A stretch of 50,143 nucleotides of DNA from Bacteroidales bacterium (GTDB taxonomy: Bacteria > Bacteroidota > Bacteroidia > Bacteroidales > P3), in contig JAFVAM010000098.1 in the NCBI GenBank assembly GCA_017480525.1, positions 1-50,143 of the forward strand. Direction: 5' to 3'. The translations under genes were made by a program, and so were the position numbers. The notes below the pieces were generated by a model. It ran no database searches. It was not told where the DNA came from and was given only the letters and a program-made list of their open reading frames with translations. Shown here piece by piece: positions 7,601 through 16,560 of this stretch; within the stretch, counting starts at the first letter, position 1, and each line of letters starts with the position of its first letter.

Positions 7601-8689
7601 TTATTTGTTTTTGATGAGGGGTATGGCCACGGAGAAGGTGTCGTCGGAGGTGCTGATGTCGATTTCGCGGTGGTAGAGGAGGCGGTAGCGCAGAGCGAGG
7701 TTGTCGAGGCCTATGCCGGAGGATTCTTCGCTATCGGTGCGTGGTTGCATGGGGTTCGTCACACGGATGTACTTGTCGGGGGTTGTCTCGATGGTGATGG
7801 TCAGCGGGTGGCGCTGCGAGATGATGTTGTGCTTCACGGCGTTCTCCACCAGCAGTTGCAGGCTTGTGGGAGCCATGCGCATGGAGAGCAGCGCGGGGTC
7901 GATGTGCTCGTCGACATGGAGGTGTGCGCTGCCATAGCGGATCTGCATAAGGTAGGTGTACGAATGGACGAATTCCAACTCGTCAGCAAGGGTCACTTCC
8001 GTCTGCTGCTGCATGGCGTAGCGATAGATGGCCGCCAACTGGCAGAGGTACCGGTGTGCGCCGGCGTCGTCGGTGCCGATGAGACCGTCGAGGGTGTTGA
8101 GCGAGTTGAAAAGGAAGTGGGGCTTCACCTGCTGTTGGAGGGTCTGGTAGCGCGTCTGGATGTTCTCGGACATCAGGCGCTCGTTTTCGAGCAGTATGCG
8201 CTGGTGCTGTGTGACGTTGCTCAGCAGCAGCGAGATGAGGAAGGCGATGAGGCCGGCAGCGAGGTTGGCGATGAGTGTGAGGGTGAAGTTGTTTGAGGTG
8301 TTGCCGGGGCCATGGATGAGAATTTCGAGATTGTAACTCAGAATGGAAAAGAGTGTGGCGATTGTCAGGGAGCCGAGGAAACAGAGGATGACCTTCCGGC
8401 TCTCGATGATGCAGATGCGCAGCACCCAGAAATTGAAGAAGTATAGCGAGAGGAGTAGGGTCGTGTTGGAAAAGACGATGAAGGCGGTGTTGAAGTGGCT
8501 GTCCACCCTATGGGTTTGCGGCGATATGGCGCCCACCACCATCACCGCCGAGAGCAGCACCGAGGAGAGTATTCCAGGCCAGATAGCGCGCGCGGTGCGG
8601 TAGGGAGCCATGTTGTTGATTTGGCTGGCCCATTCTTTTCCCGTCTGGCGGTCGGTGACCATGTGGGGGTGTCTGTCCGTCGTTGGCAT
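7601..8689 (-). CDS. Sensor histidine kinase, LytS/YehU type
   Basis: A membrane histidine kinase of 362 residues. Four hydrophobic helices (about 35-160) form the sensor. A short coiled coil (RILLENERLMSENIQTRYQ) leads to the His_kinase motif LQQQVKPHFLFNSLNTLDGL, whose His is the phospho-acceptor. The HATPase region has LQLLVENAVKHN as the N box and GIGLDNLALR as the G box. Proteins of this class pair with LytTR regulators, as here. The gene starts 19 bp after the ABC permease stop. No extracytoplasmic ligand domain is visible; the sensor appears to be membrane-embedded, as expected for kinases that watch membrane state. Confidence 0.92.
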   Translation of the reverse strand: MPTTDRHPHMVTDRQTGKEWASQINNMAPYRTARAIWPGILSSVLLSAVMVVGAISPQTHRVDSHFNTAFIVFSNTTLLLSLYFFNFWVLRICIIESRKVILCFLGSLTIATLFSILSYNLEILIHGPGNTSNNFTLTLIANLAAGLIAFLISLLLSNVTQHQRILLENERLMSENIQTRYQTLQQQVKPHFLFNSLNTLDGLIGTDDAGAHRYLCQLAAIYRYAMQQQTEVTLADELEFVHSYTYLMQIRYGSAHLHVDEHIDPALLSMRMAPTSLQLLVENAVKHNIISQRHPLTITIETTPDKYIRVTNPMQPRTDSEESSGIGLDNLALRYRLLYHREIDISTSDDTFSVAIPLIKNK

Positions 8690-8708
8690 GGGGCTGTCTC
8701 CTTTTGCG

Positions 8709-9905
8709 TTACTGGAGGTTGAAAATCTTGAACTTCTTGATGAGTATCAGCGAGATGGTGGCGGTGGCGAAGTAGACGCCTGCTTGAATCCACAGCGTCA
8801 GGTACTCGCGGCTCACCTCCGAGAGTTCGGCTCCCATGGAACTCAGCTTCACAAAACCCTGCACCCCGGGAGTGGAGGGGAATATGTAGCTGAACCACAG
8901 CCAGAACTTGGGCATACTGTCCTGTGGCCACACCATGCCCGTGAGGAAAAAGAGTGCCAGACTGAAGAAGACGAAGCATAGCATCGGAGTGATTTTCTGT
9001 CGGACGAAGAGGTTGCCCACCGTCATGCCGAAGAAGATGACCGCCAGCAGGAAAGGGAGGATGAAAATCAGGATGTTGTAGAGGTTGCCAAGTTGGGGCA
9101 GGTGGAACCAGCGGGGAATGAGCCAGAGGTCGAGGATGCAGAGGGGTACATAGATGAGTATGTAGCAGAGTGCACGGCCGAGGGTGACGCGGTGGATGGA
9201 GCGCACACGCAGACGTGCCGGGATGATTTGCAGCGAGCGTCTGTTCTCGCGGGCGTCGCCGCAGAGGAGGCAGATGCCGAGGAAAAGCGTCTGGTGCAGA
9301 ACGAGGACCATGAGTGCCGGCAGGAAGAAACTTCCGTATCCCCCCGAAGGGTTGAAGAGGGTGCGTTCCTCGCTGGCGATGGGCATCATCTGGCTCTGTG
9401 CATCCTCGCCCGTGACGCCTGCGTCGCCGTAGCGTTCCAGCTCGATGGTATGCATCTCATCGATGAGCACAGCGTTGGAACCCAGGAGGGCGGCTTTGTA
9501 GTAATAGAACGAACTCATGTCGCTGAAAACTCCGATGTGGGCTGTGCGCCGTTCGGCGATGCGCTGCGAGAAGTCCTTGGGGAAGAGGAAGATGGCGCGT
9601 ATATCGCCCGTCTGCATGAGACGTTCGGCTTCGGCCATGGTGCAGCAACGGTAGGCCACTGTCAGTTCCGGAGTGGCCTCCATCTTGTGGATGAAGCGTT
9701 TGCTTTCGCGGCATCGGGCTTCGTCGACCACAGCCACGGGCAGATGTTCGACGTTCTCGTACTCGTACATCATGCAGAAGACCAAGGGGTAGAGCAGTGG
9801 GGCGATGAAGAAAATGAGCAGCACGGTGCTGTCGCGGAATACGCGGCGCACCTCGGTACTCAGCACCTCCCAGATGTCGTAGAGTATCAGCCTTATTTTG
9901 TTCAT
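8709..9905 (-). CDS. ABC-2 family permease, second of an efflux pair
   Basis: A 398-residue membrane protein with one N-terminal helix (LLIFFIAPLLYPLVFCMMYE), a ~150-residue extracytoplasmic domain (VAVVDEARCRESKRFIHKME onward) and five to six C-terminal helices, the YhhJ/YbhR/YbhS layout of ABC-2 exporters. It overlaps the preceding permease by 4 bp, indicating translational coupling. The pair lies after HlyD- and TolC-like genes, so together they should form a three-part exporter spanning both membranes. No ABC ATPase gene is present in the operon; the energy source must come from a gene outside the window or the pump works differently. Confidence 0.9.
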   Translation of the reverse strand: MNKIRLILYDIWEVLSTEVRRVFRDSTVLLIFFIAPLLYPLVFCMMYEYENVEHLPVAVVDEARCRESKRFIHKMEATPELTVAYRCCTMAEAERLMQTGDIRAIFLFPKDFSQRIAERRTAHIGVFSDMSSFYYYKAALLGSNAVLIDEMHTIELERYGDAGVTGEDAQSQMMPIASEERTLFNPSGGYGSFFLPALMVLVLHQTLFLGICLLCGDARENRRSLQIIPARLRVRSIHRVTLGRALCYILIYVPLCILDLWLIPRWFHLPQLGNLYNILIFILPFLLAVIFFGMTVGNLFVRQKITPMLCFVFFSLALFFLTGMVWPQDSMPKFWLWFSYIFPSTPGVQGFVKLSSMGAELSEVSREYLTLWIQAGVYFATATISLILIKKFKIFNLQ

Positions 9906-11095
9906 ACGGCCACCTCCTTTCCTCTTTTTTCGCTTCTGCGGCGGTTGTCAACCTTGAGCTGCCATTGCAGCATGGCGCCGCCAGCCACTGTGAGGATGCT
10001 GAAAGCCAACAGGGCACAGAACTGGGGCCAGCTTTCGTGCAGACCGCCACCATAGATGGCTATATGGCTATAATTCAAGAAGTAATGTCTTATTGGATAG
10101 AGCCACGAGAAGCTTTGGAAAAATCCGGGCATGCTGTCGATGGGGAAGGAAAATCCACTCAGGGAGAAGCTCATGGCGCTATAGAGAGCGCAGACACTCA
10201 TGGTCAGGGGTGCATCTGTCAGGCAGCTGGCGATGAAGGCTCCCACGCACTGCGCCGCCCATACGAGGAGGATAGTGCTCAGCACCATCAGTCCCCAGTT
10301 CCCCTCCATGGGGAAGCGCATGAGGCCGAACATGACCAGGTTGGCCGTCAGTGCCAGCAGCGAGTACCACAGCGTATAGGGCAGCATCTTGCCCAGCAGG
10401 GCGTAGAGACCGTTGCCGCCGGCTTTCTTCATCCAACTACGCAGGCCGCGCTTGCGCTCGCGGGCGATGGTATAACCTGTGTGCATAAGTGCCACGAAGG
10501 CTATCACCGCTGGAATCAGCGTCGTCATCAAGTAGATTCCGTAGTTGATCCAGGGATTGCGGATGTTGTGTGTTTCAAAGGCCACAGGCTGGATGAGACC
10601 CATGATTTCCTCTTCGCTAAAGCCTTTCTTGCGCAGCACCTCGCGCTGCACGGCTCCCGTGGCCAGCATCCCCATGGTGGCCAGCTGTTTGTAGCACAGC
10701 GTACCTGCCAGCAGATAGGCCGAGTTGTTGTAGAGCACAAAGCGGGGCGACTTGAACTGCAGCACCTCGTTGTAGGTTCCTTTGGGGATTTCGTAGAATG
10801 CAAAGATTTTCCCGCGCTGCATGTCGCGTCGCGCTTCCAGGTGGTTCTGGTATACGCGTTCCACCCTTACGCCGGGCGTGGCGTCCAACTCGTGGCAGAT
10901 TCTTCGCGAGAGGTAGCTGCCGTCGAGGTCAACCACACCCACCGGTAGCCGGAGCGGTTGCCCCTCGCTGGTCATCGTGGCGAAGAGTACGAACACCAGC
11001 AGCACTCCCGCTGTCAGGAGCAGCAGGTAGCGCGGCGAGGCTATCAACAGCCCTACCTCCCTGCGGAACACCCTGAATATAGGATACCTTTTCAA
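9902..11095 (-). CDS. ABC-2 family permease, first of an efflux pair
   Basis: A 397-residue ABC-2 permease. Seen: first helix YLLLLTAGVLLVFVLFATM, a periplasmic domain beginning LPVGVVDLDGSYLSRRICHEL with the DxDxS-like start common to YhgE/YbhS-type domains, then five helices from about residue 190, including the WLYPIRHYFLNY segment typical of ABC-2 membrane domains. The C-terminus is basic (RRRSEKRGKE). It is cotranscribed with the fusion protein 42 bp upstream and overlaps the next permease by 4 bp. It is related to but distinct from its neighbour, so the pair probably forms a heterodimer. Confidence 0.9.
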   Translation of the reverse strand: MKRYPIFRVFRREVGLLIASPRYLLLLTAGVLLVFVLFATMTSEGQPLRLPVGVVDLDGSYLSRRICHELDATPGVRVERVYQNHLEARRDMQRGKIFAFYEIPKGTYNEVLQFKSPRFVLYNNSAYLLAGTLCYKQLATMGMLATGAVQREVLRKKGFSEEEIMGLIQPVAFETHNIRNPWINYGIYLMTTLIPAVIAFVALMHTGYTIARERKRGLRSWMKKAGGNGLYALLGKMLPYTLWYSLLALTANLVMFGLMRFPMEGNWGLMVLSTILLVWAAQCVGAFIASCLTDAPLTMSVCALYSAMSFSLSGFSFPIDSMPGFFQSFSWLYPIRHYFLNYSHIAIYGGGLHESWPQFCALLAFSILTVAGGAMLQWQLKVDNRRRSEKRGKEVAV

Positions 11096-11137
11096 CTTGG
11101 TTCGCTTTTTGCTATTTCAACATTCTATTTGACTGCG

Positions 11138-12130
11138 TCAATCTTCGATTTTTTCCAATATGGCAGTCATGCCGGGACGGAGGCCTTCTATATGGTTGGC
11201 GGGTACCACTTTCACGTCGAAACTCTTGACATCGTACTGCCCGTTGGTCTTTGTGGCGCGCCAGGTGGCGTAGCTCGCCATGGCTTGGATACGGCTCACG
11301 GTACCGTCATAGGGTTCCTCGCCCAGCGCAGGGATGCGCAGCTTGACGTTTTCCCCTGTCTCCAACCCTTTCAGCAGGTCCTCTCTGACGGCAAAGAAAA
11401 ACCAGCAGTCGTCCATGTTCAGGATTGACATCACGGGGCTTCCCGTGCCAATGAGGTCGCCCAGTTTCACGTACACCTCCACCACCTCGCCGTCGCTCGG
11501 TGCGATGAGGTAGCTGTCGTCGAGGTAGCTCTGCACCTCGGCCACGGCGCCGCCCGCCTGGTTTACCAGGGCTGCCGCAGCCTGGATGTCCTCGGCCTGC
11601 GCTCCCTCTTTCGCCATCAAGTATTGCTGCTCGGCGGCAGCACAGTCGGCTTGCGCCACCTTGTACTGTGCCTCGACTTCGTCGAACTTTTGCGCACTCA
11701 CCACCCCTTTCTCATACAGCCCTTTCACCCTCTCGTAGCTCTTGCGGTACACCTCCACGGCGGCCTTGGCCTTCTGCCACACTTGGTAGGCCATCTCTTT
11801 CTGCTGGTTCCTCGCGCCTCCTCGTGCCTTCCGGCTCTGTGCACTCGCAGCGTTCTTCACGGCCTCGGCCTGCAGCATCTTGGCCTCCACCTGCGGACTG
11901 CTGATGTGCGCCAGCGTGTCCCCGGCCTTCACCTTCATCCCTTCTTTCACATATATGCTGTCCACTCTTCCGGGGACCTTGTTGCTCACCCTGTACTCGC
12001 TCGCATCGGCTTCCCCGGTCACAATCTCCTTCGGTGGATGGATGGCAAACAGACCTACCAGCGCCACCAGTGCCACAGCACCAATCACAGCCGCCAATCC
12101 GGCAAACAATGTCTTGTTGTTTTCTTTCAT
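11138..12130 (-). CDS. HlyD/EmrA-type membrane fusion protein
   Basis: Periplasmic adaptor of 330 residues. An N-terminal membrane anchor (LFAGLAAVIGAVALVALVGLF) precedes a biotinyl-lipoyl-like half-motif (VPGRVDSIYVKEGMKVKAGD). A long Ala/Glu/Gln-rich alpha-hairpin (about 85-200) follows, then the second lipoyl half (LIAPSDGEVVEVYVKLGDLI) and a beta-barrel C-terminus (GLRPGMTAILEKIE). This is the standard layout of adaptors linking inner-membrane exporters to TolC. It lies between the TolC-like gene (73 bp upstream) and the two permeases (42 bp downstream). Confidence 0.94.
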   Translation of the reverse strand: MKENNKTLFAGLAAVIGAVALVALVGLFAIHPPKEIVTGEADASEYRVSNKVPGRVDSIYVKEGMKVKAGDTLAHISSPQVEAKMLQAEAVKNAASAQSRKARGGARNQQKEMAYQVWQKAKAAVEVYRKSYERVKGLYEKGVVSAQKFDEVEAQYKVAQADCAAAEQQYLMAKEGAQAEDIQAAAALVNQAGGAVAEVQSYLDDSYLIAPSDGEVVEVYVKLGDLIGTGSPVMSILNMDDCWFFFAVREDLLKGLETGENVKLRIPALGEEPYDGTVSRIQAMASYATWRATKTNGQYDVKSFDVKVVPANHIEGLRPGMTAILEKIED

Positions 12131-12203
12131 TATTTTTTTGTCCTTTCTTGTTTGTTGCTTAACTGCAAATTAGTCACTGAACAGCCATTTCGCTGCTCCC
12201 CAC

Positions 12204-13595
12204 TCACTCTCCCAACGCCTGTCGCAGCGTCACGCGGCTCATCTCAATTTCGATGCGGGCATCCAGAACCTCGCCTTTTGCCTTCAGCCACGCCGTCTGC
12301 GCGGCCATGAGGTCGCTGCTGTTCGCCATGCCCGCTTTGAAGCTTTCGTCTGCCAGTTTCAGGTTTTCTTCTGCGCTCTCCAAGTCGCTCTGCGCTTCGG
12401 CCAGCTTGCGTTCCGCCAGTTCCAGCTCATAGCTCACCTTTTTCACCTGCAGTTCCACCATTTCCTGCGCTTCCTCCATCTGCCACTGCACTTCGCGTCG
12501 TTTGGCGTTGGCGGCTTTCAGGGAGTAGATGGCTGCGGGATGCAGGATGGGTACATTCACCACAACGCCAGCAAAAAACATGCCATCCCAGTTGTTCTGG
12601 AAGCCGTCGGTCACCATGGGATTAGAGAAGAGGTAGCCTCCTGTCAGCGCCACATTGGGCAGCAGCAGGCTTCGCGCTGCCACCACCCCCTGCATGGCCA
12701 CGCTGTCGCCCACGCGCAGCATGCGCATCTCTTTGCGCCGGGCCCACACCGAATCCATTGCCACTTCGTCGGCATAGGGCGACAGCCTGTGCGCATCGGA
12801 GGCTGCCAGCGGTGTGTCCGAAGGGAGAACACCAATCTTGGAGTCCACGGAGAACTCCGTGTTCAGTGGCTGTCCGCAGCGTTGCGCCAGCAGCATCTTC
12901 GCCAACGCCAGCCCGTTGCGGGCTTTCGTCAGGTTCATCTGTGCCTCGTTGCGCTTCACTTTCACTTTCGTCAGGTCGCCTTTCGTAGCCACTTCGGCCT
13001 CCACCATCTCTTCCACATCCTTCGTCAGCTTCTCCAATAGGTCGGCATACTGCTGTGCAAGCTCTGCCTTTTGCGTCACGCTCACCACTTGCCAGTAGGC
13101 CTCCTCCACGCTCACCATCAGGTCTTCTTTCATCTTGTCGTATTCCAGGCCGCGCATCTCGCCCAGCAGGTGTGCTGTGCGGTGCAGCGCCAGAAGTTTT
13201 CCGCCCATAAAGAGCGGCTGCGACACCGTCACGGCGCCACCACCCATATTGCGTGTGTCGGTTTCGAACAGGGCAGCCAGTCGCTCGGCTATCAGGTTGC
13301 CGCCGATGGGCAGTGTTTCTAAGCGTTCATGTTCCTCGTTGCTCATCAGCTGCACACTCTTCTCCATCCACAGATAGCCTCCATTGGCACTTACTCTTGG
13401 CAGCATCTGCCAAAGGGCTGCCTTCTCGCTCGCTGCCGCCTCCACTTGTTTTTCTTCGGCTACCTTCAAGCCTTTGTTGGCCTCCAAGGCCATCTGCTTG
13501 CAACCTTCAAGGGTCCACAACGTTTGGCTTCTCCCAACATTCAATATTCCGCTGCTCATCAGCAGCAGACAGACAATCAGTCTTTTATTGTTCAT
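12204..13595 (-). CDS. TolC-like outer membrane efflux protein
   Basis: First gene of the efflux operon, 463 residues with a signal peptide (MNNKRLIVCLLLMSSGILNVGRSQ). Two outer-membrane efflux repeats are visible: LEGCKQMALEANKGLKVAEE starting the first, and the second ending in SDLESAEENLKLADESFKAG then NSSDLMAAQTAWLKAKGEVL, both typical of OEP domains with long coiled-coil helices. It forms the outer-membrane channel for the adaptor and permeases that follow. A promoter-like element lies 34-64 bp upstream. Confidence 0.94.
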   Translation of the reverse strand: MNNKRLIVCLLLMSSGILNVGRSQTLWTLEGCKQMALEANKGLKVAEEKQVEAAASEKAALWQMLPRVSANGGYLWMEKSVQLMSNEEHERLETLPIGGNLIAERLAALFETDTRNMGGGAVTVSQPLFMGGKLLALHRTAHLLGEMRGLEYDKMKEDLMVSVEEAYWQVVSVTQKAELAQQYADLLEKLTKDVEEMVEAEVATKGDLTKVKVKRNEAQMNLTKARNGLALAKMLLAQRCGQPLNTEFSVDSKIGVLPSDTPLAASDAHRLSPYADEVAMDSVWARRKEMRMLRVGDSVAMQGVVAARSLLLPNVALTGGYLFSNPMVTDGFQNNWDGMFFAGVVVNVPILHPAAIYSLKAANAKRREVQWQMEEAQEMVELQVKKVSYELELAERKLAEAQSDLESAEENLKLADESFKAGMANSSDLMAAQTAWLKAKGEVLDARIEIEMSRVTLRQALGE

Positions 13596-13628
13596 ATAGT
13601 TTTTTTCTTGTCTTTATAAAAGTAACCG

Positions 13629-13659
13629 CAAAGATATGAAAAAAAAGTGACACATGCAA
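13629..13659 (-). promoter_or_regulatory. Promoter of the efflux/two-component operon
   Basis: On the minus strand TTG (13659-13657), 20 bp, then TATCTTTG (13636-13629). The spacing and -7 element fit the Bacteroidetes consensus; the transcript would start about 27 nt before the tolC-like ATG at 13595. Confidence 0.7.
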
Positions 13660-13908
13660 CATCCATACCTCTGAAAAGTAAAAAATGCCATTCGAAATGT
13701 TAAAAGCAATATTTGAAATTGATATCAAAGTGTTACTTTTACTATCCATATTTTCATTTATTTTGCTTTCGAGTTTCCTTGTTCGTCACTTTTTCACCTC
13801 AATTCTATGATTTACTTCATATCTATTTGATATGTCTATGGATGACAATCAGAATGGGTGCTTGCGGATTTTTTGGAGAGGGTAGAAATATGGGTGTTGA
13901 AAATAAAA

Positions 13909-13940
13909 TTTGGCGGTGTGGTTTTATTTTTGTATTTTTG
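13909..13940 (+). promoter_or_regulatory. Promoter of the phosphofructokinase gene
   Basis: TTTG at 13909-13912, a 20-bp spacer and TATTTTTG at 13933-13940, a full match to TTTG-N19-20-TAnnTTTG. The ATG at 13988 is about 40 nt downstream of the expected start. Confidence 0.8.
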
Positions 13941-13987
13941 CATTCCGAAAACGCATAGATTAATAATGTTTTAAACAATATAGAATT

Positions 13988-15220
13988 ATGAAGAGCATAG
14001 CAATACTCACGGGCGGTGGCCCCGCCCCTGGAATGAATACCGTGGTGGCTTCCGTGGCCAAGACCTTTCTTCGTGACGGTTACCGTGTCATCGGCCTGCA
14101 TGGCGGCTACAGTGCGTTGTTCTGCGAGAATCCCAGAATGCAGGACTTGGACTTCCTCACTGCCGATGAAATCTTCAACAAAGGCGGCAGCATCCTTAAG
14201 ATGAGCCGTTTCAAACCCACAGCGGAAGATTTTGATCAGCGTTTCAACCTCAAGCTCTTCACGGAGAACGAAATCAAACTCCTTGTCACCGTGGGAGGCG
14301 ACGACACTGCCTCCACAGCCAACCGCATTGCTAAGTTCCTCGCCGACAAACACTATCCCATCGCCAATATCCATGTACCCAAGACCATCGACAACGACCT
14401 CCCGCTGCCCAATAGCAGCCCTACCTTTGGCTACAACAGTGCCAAGGCTCAAGGATGTGTGCTGGCCACTGCCGTCATGGAGGATGCCCGCACCAGCGAG
14501 AACTGGTTCGTGGTCAGCGCCATGGGACGCTCTGCAGGCCACCTTGCCCTCGGCATTGCCGGTGCTTGCCACTATCCCATGGTCATCATTCCCGAATTTT
14601 TCAACAAGACGGAAATTACCGTTGACAAGATCATCAACATGGTGATTTCTTGCATTGTCAAGCGTAAAATCATGGGCATCAACTACGGTGCCGCCATGAT
14701 CAGCGAGGGGGTCTTCCATTCGTTGAGCGACGAGGAAATTCGCAACAGTGGCATCCACTTCTCCTATGACGAGCATGGCCACCCCGAGTTAGGGAAGGTC
14801 AGCAAAGCCCACATATTCAACGACCTGTTGGAACGCAAAGTCAAGGAGATTGGCCTCAAGGTGAAAACACGCCCTGTGGAAATCGGCTATGAGATCCGTT
14901 GCCACACGCCTATCGCTTTCGATCTCACCTATTGCTCGCTGATGGGCATGGGTGTACACAAACTCTTCAACGAGGGTTGCACGGGTTGCATGGTATATGT
15001 CGACCATCAGGGTAATGCCAGCCCCCTCTACCTAAAGGATTTGCAAGACCCCGCAACCGGGAAGATACCCCCACGTCTGGTCAATGTTGAAATCAACAAG
15101 GTGATGTCTTATGTCAACGACATTATGGACTATATCACCTCCGCTGACTACGAGGCCGCCCACAAATATGTGGCCAACCCTGAAGACTACGACTTCAAAC
15201 GTATCCTCAACTGGGAATAG
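13988..15220 (+). CDS. 6-phosphofructokinase with pyrophosphate-type active site
   Basis: Phosphorylates fructose 6-phosphate in glycolysis. The 410-residue product has GGGPAPGMN (9-17), VGGDDTAST (102-110), PKTIDNDLPL (131-140) and the MGRSAGHLALGIAG block. In this superfamily the second Asp of GGDD and the Lys of PKTIDND mark use of pyrophosphate; ATP enzymes carry Gly at those places. So a PPi-dependent enzyme is inferred, which would make the step reversible and save ATP. It has its own promoter and the EnvC-like gene follows closely. A membrane pyrophosphatase gene in the same window (24458) fits a cell that manages PPi as an energy currency. Confidence 0.92.
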   Translation: MKSIAILTGGGPAPGMNTVVASVAKTFLRDGYRVIGLHGGYSALFCENPRMQDLDFLTADEIFNKGGSILKMSRFKPTAEDFDQRFNLKLFTENEIKLLVTVGGDDTASTANRIAKFLADKHYPIANIHVPKTIDNDLPLPNSSPTFGYNSAKAQGCVLATAVMEDARTSENWFVVSAMGRSAGHLALGIAGACHYPMVIIPEFFNKTEITVDKIINMVISCIVKRKIMGINYGAAMISEGVFHSLSDEEIRNSGIHFSYDEHGHPELGKVSKAHIFNDLLERKVKEIGLKVKTRPVEIGYEIRCHTPIAFDLTYCSLMGMGVHKLFNEGCTGCMVYVDHQGNASPLYLKDLQDPATGKIPPRLVNVEINKVMSYVNDIMDYITSADYEAAHKYVANPEDYDFKRILNWE

Positions 15221-15253
15221 ACAGTGATAACAAAGTCAACATATAGGCGCTGC

Positions 15254-16501
15254 ATGTGTCCGAAAGGGAAAGTGCATATGGCACTTTCCCTGTTGTCGGT
15301 GCTTTTGTTTTTGTCGGCCAATCCAACGGCATCGGCCCAGAGCAAAAAGCAGCTGGAAAAGGACAAGGCCAAGGTGGAACAGGAAATCAAGAACCTGAAC
15401 TCGCAGTTGGCCAAGGCGAAGAAAAACAGCAAGGCCGGACAGCAGCAGCTGCGCCTTGTGGAGCAGCGCATTGCGGAGCGCACAAAACTCATCAACAATA
15501 TCGGTGGACAGCTCAACCTGCTGGGCGAGCGTATGTCGCAGACCGAGGACAGCATCGCCCTGGTTCGCGGCCAGGTGGACAGCCTGAAGATGGAATACGG
15601 GAAAGTTGTTCGCGCCCTTTATGCTGAGCGAGGCAACCTCGACCGCCTCGCCCTCCTGCTGGACACCAAGAGTTACAACACTGCATACTTGAGGGTGAAA
15701 TATTTCCGCGACTACAGTCGCTACCGCCGCCGTCAGGCACTCTTCATCAAGCAGAAAGAGCAGGAACTGAACGATGCCGGAGAGGAACTCCGCCGACAGC
15801 AGCGGGAACAAGAGGGGCTGATGGAACAGCACAGGCGGCAGAAAGCCCAGTTGGCCCAAGAGCAACAGACGCGCCAAAAAGAACTGAAGAACAGCAAACA
15901 GCAGGAAAAGTCTCTGCAACAGCAAATTAACAAGAAAGAGAAGCAGAAGCGCGAACTACAGCAGCAGATACAGCGTATTATCAACGAAGAGATTGCAAAA
16001 GCACGGGCCGAGAAAAAGAAGCAAGCCTCGACAGGGAGCAACGGAAGTAAGGTTAGCGGGAACGGTGGCTCCGCACCCAGTGCCGCCGAGGTGGCCATGA
16101 GCAATGATTTCGCATCCAACAAAGGACGCCTGCCATGGCCTGTGAGCTTCACCAAAGTGTCGCGAGAGTATGGCAAGTACACCCACTCTTCCGGCGGACA
16201 GAACATGAACAACGGCATTGACCTGGTATGTAAATCGGGTACGGGAGTCAAGAGTGTGTTCAATGGTACAGTGACCCGTGTCTTCACCTGCCCCAACGGT
16301 ACCAAGGGTGTCATCGTCCGCCACGGAGAATATCTGACAGTCTATGCGAACATGGGCACGGTGGCCGTGAGTGAGGGAAAAAAGGTGTCCACAGGCCAGA
16401 ACCTCGGTACCGTCTACACTAATAGCGACGGCACGGCTGAGTTCTCGTTCCAGCTTTGGAAGGGAACAGCATCGCAGAACCCTCGCCAGTGGCTGCGGTA
16501 G
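15254..16501 (+). CDS. EnvC-like murein hydrolase activator (degenerate M23 domain)
   Basis: An exported coiled-coil protein of 415 residues. A signal peptide (MCPKGKVHMALSLLSVLLFL, cleavage near ASAQ) is followed by a long Gln/Lys/Glu-rich coiled coil (about 30-240), a Ser/Gly linker, and a C-terminal LytM/M23 fold (about 285-415). The zinc-binding signature is broken: the HxxxD position reads NNGID and the final HxH region reads EFSFQLW. So it should not cut peptidoglycan itself but, like EnvC/NlpD, activate amidases during cell separation. The start is uncertain: GTG at 15224 and ATG at 15278 are also possible; ATG 15254 gives the best signal peptide. LpxH follows. Confidence 0.88.
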   Translation: MCPKGKVHMALSLLSVLLFLSANPTASAQSKKQLEKDKAKVEQEIKNLNSQLAKAKKNSKAGQQQLRLVEQRIAERTKLINNIGGQLNLLGERMSQTEDSIALVRGQVDSLKMEYGKVVRALYAERGNLDRLALLLDTKSYNTAYLRVKYFRDYSRYRRRQALFIKQKEQELNDAGEELRRQQREQEGLMEQHRRQKAQLAQEQQTRQKELKNSKQQEKSLQQQINKKEKQKRELQQQIQRIINEEIAKARAEKKKQASTGSNGSKVSGNGGSAPSAAEVAMSNDFASNKGRLPWPVSFTKVSREYGKYTHSSGGQNMNNGIDLVCKSGTGVKSVFNGTVTRVFTCPNGTKGVIVRHGEYLTVYANMGTVAVSEGKKVSTGQNLGTVYTNSDGTAEFSFQLWKGTASQNPRQWLR

Positions 16502-16507
16502 AGGGCT

Positions 16508-16556
16508 GCTCACAACTCAAAACTTACATAACCCACAGCTTACAGCTCAATATATA
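16508..16556. repeat. Degenerate heptad-period spacer before lpxH
   Basis: After the EnvC-like stop the DNA reads as units near CACAACT, CAAAACT, TACATAA, CCCACAG, CTTACAG, CTCAAT, a 7-bp period with drifting sequence. It occupies the whole gap up to the TTG start of lpxH. Confidence 0.55.
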
Positions 16557-16560
16557 TAAT

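Larger units (their letters stand above)
13596..13987. other. Divergent control region between efflux operon and pfk
   Basis: This 392-bp AT-rich region carries no supported gene. It holds one outward promoter for the efflux operon (13629-13659, minus) and one for the phosphofructokinase gene (13909-13940, plus). The central 13660-13900 is low-complexity AT-rich DNA with no convincing operator or terminator seen. Confidence 0.6.

Noticed and set aside
6075..7676. A 533-codon plus-strand frame opposite adk and the LytTR gene
   Set aside because: Antisense to two recognised genes and starts inside a terminator region; acidic low-complexity product is a composition effect.
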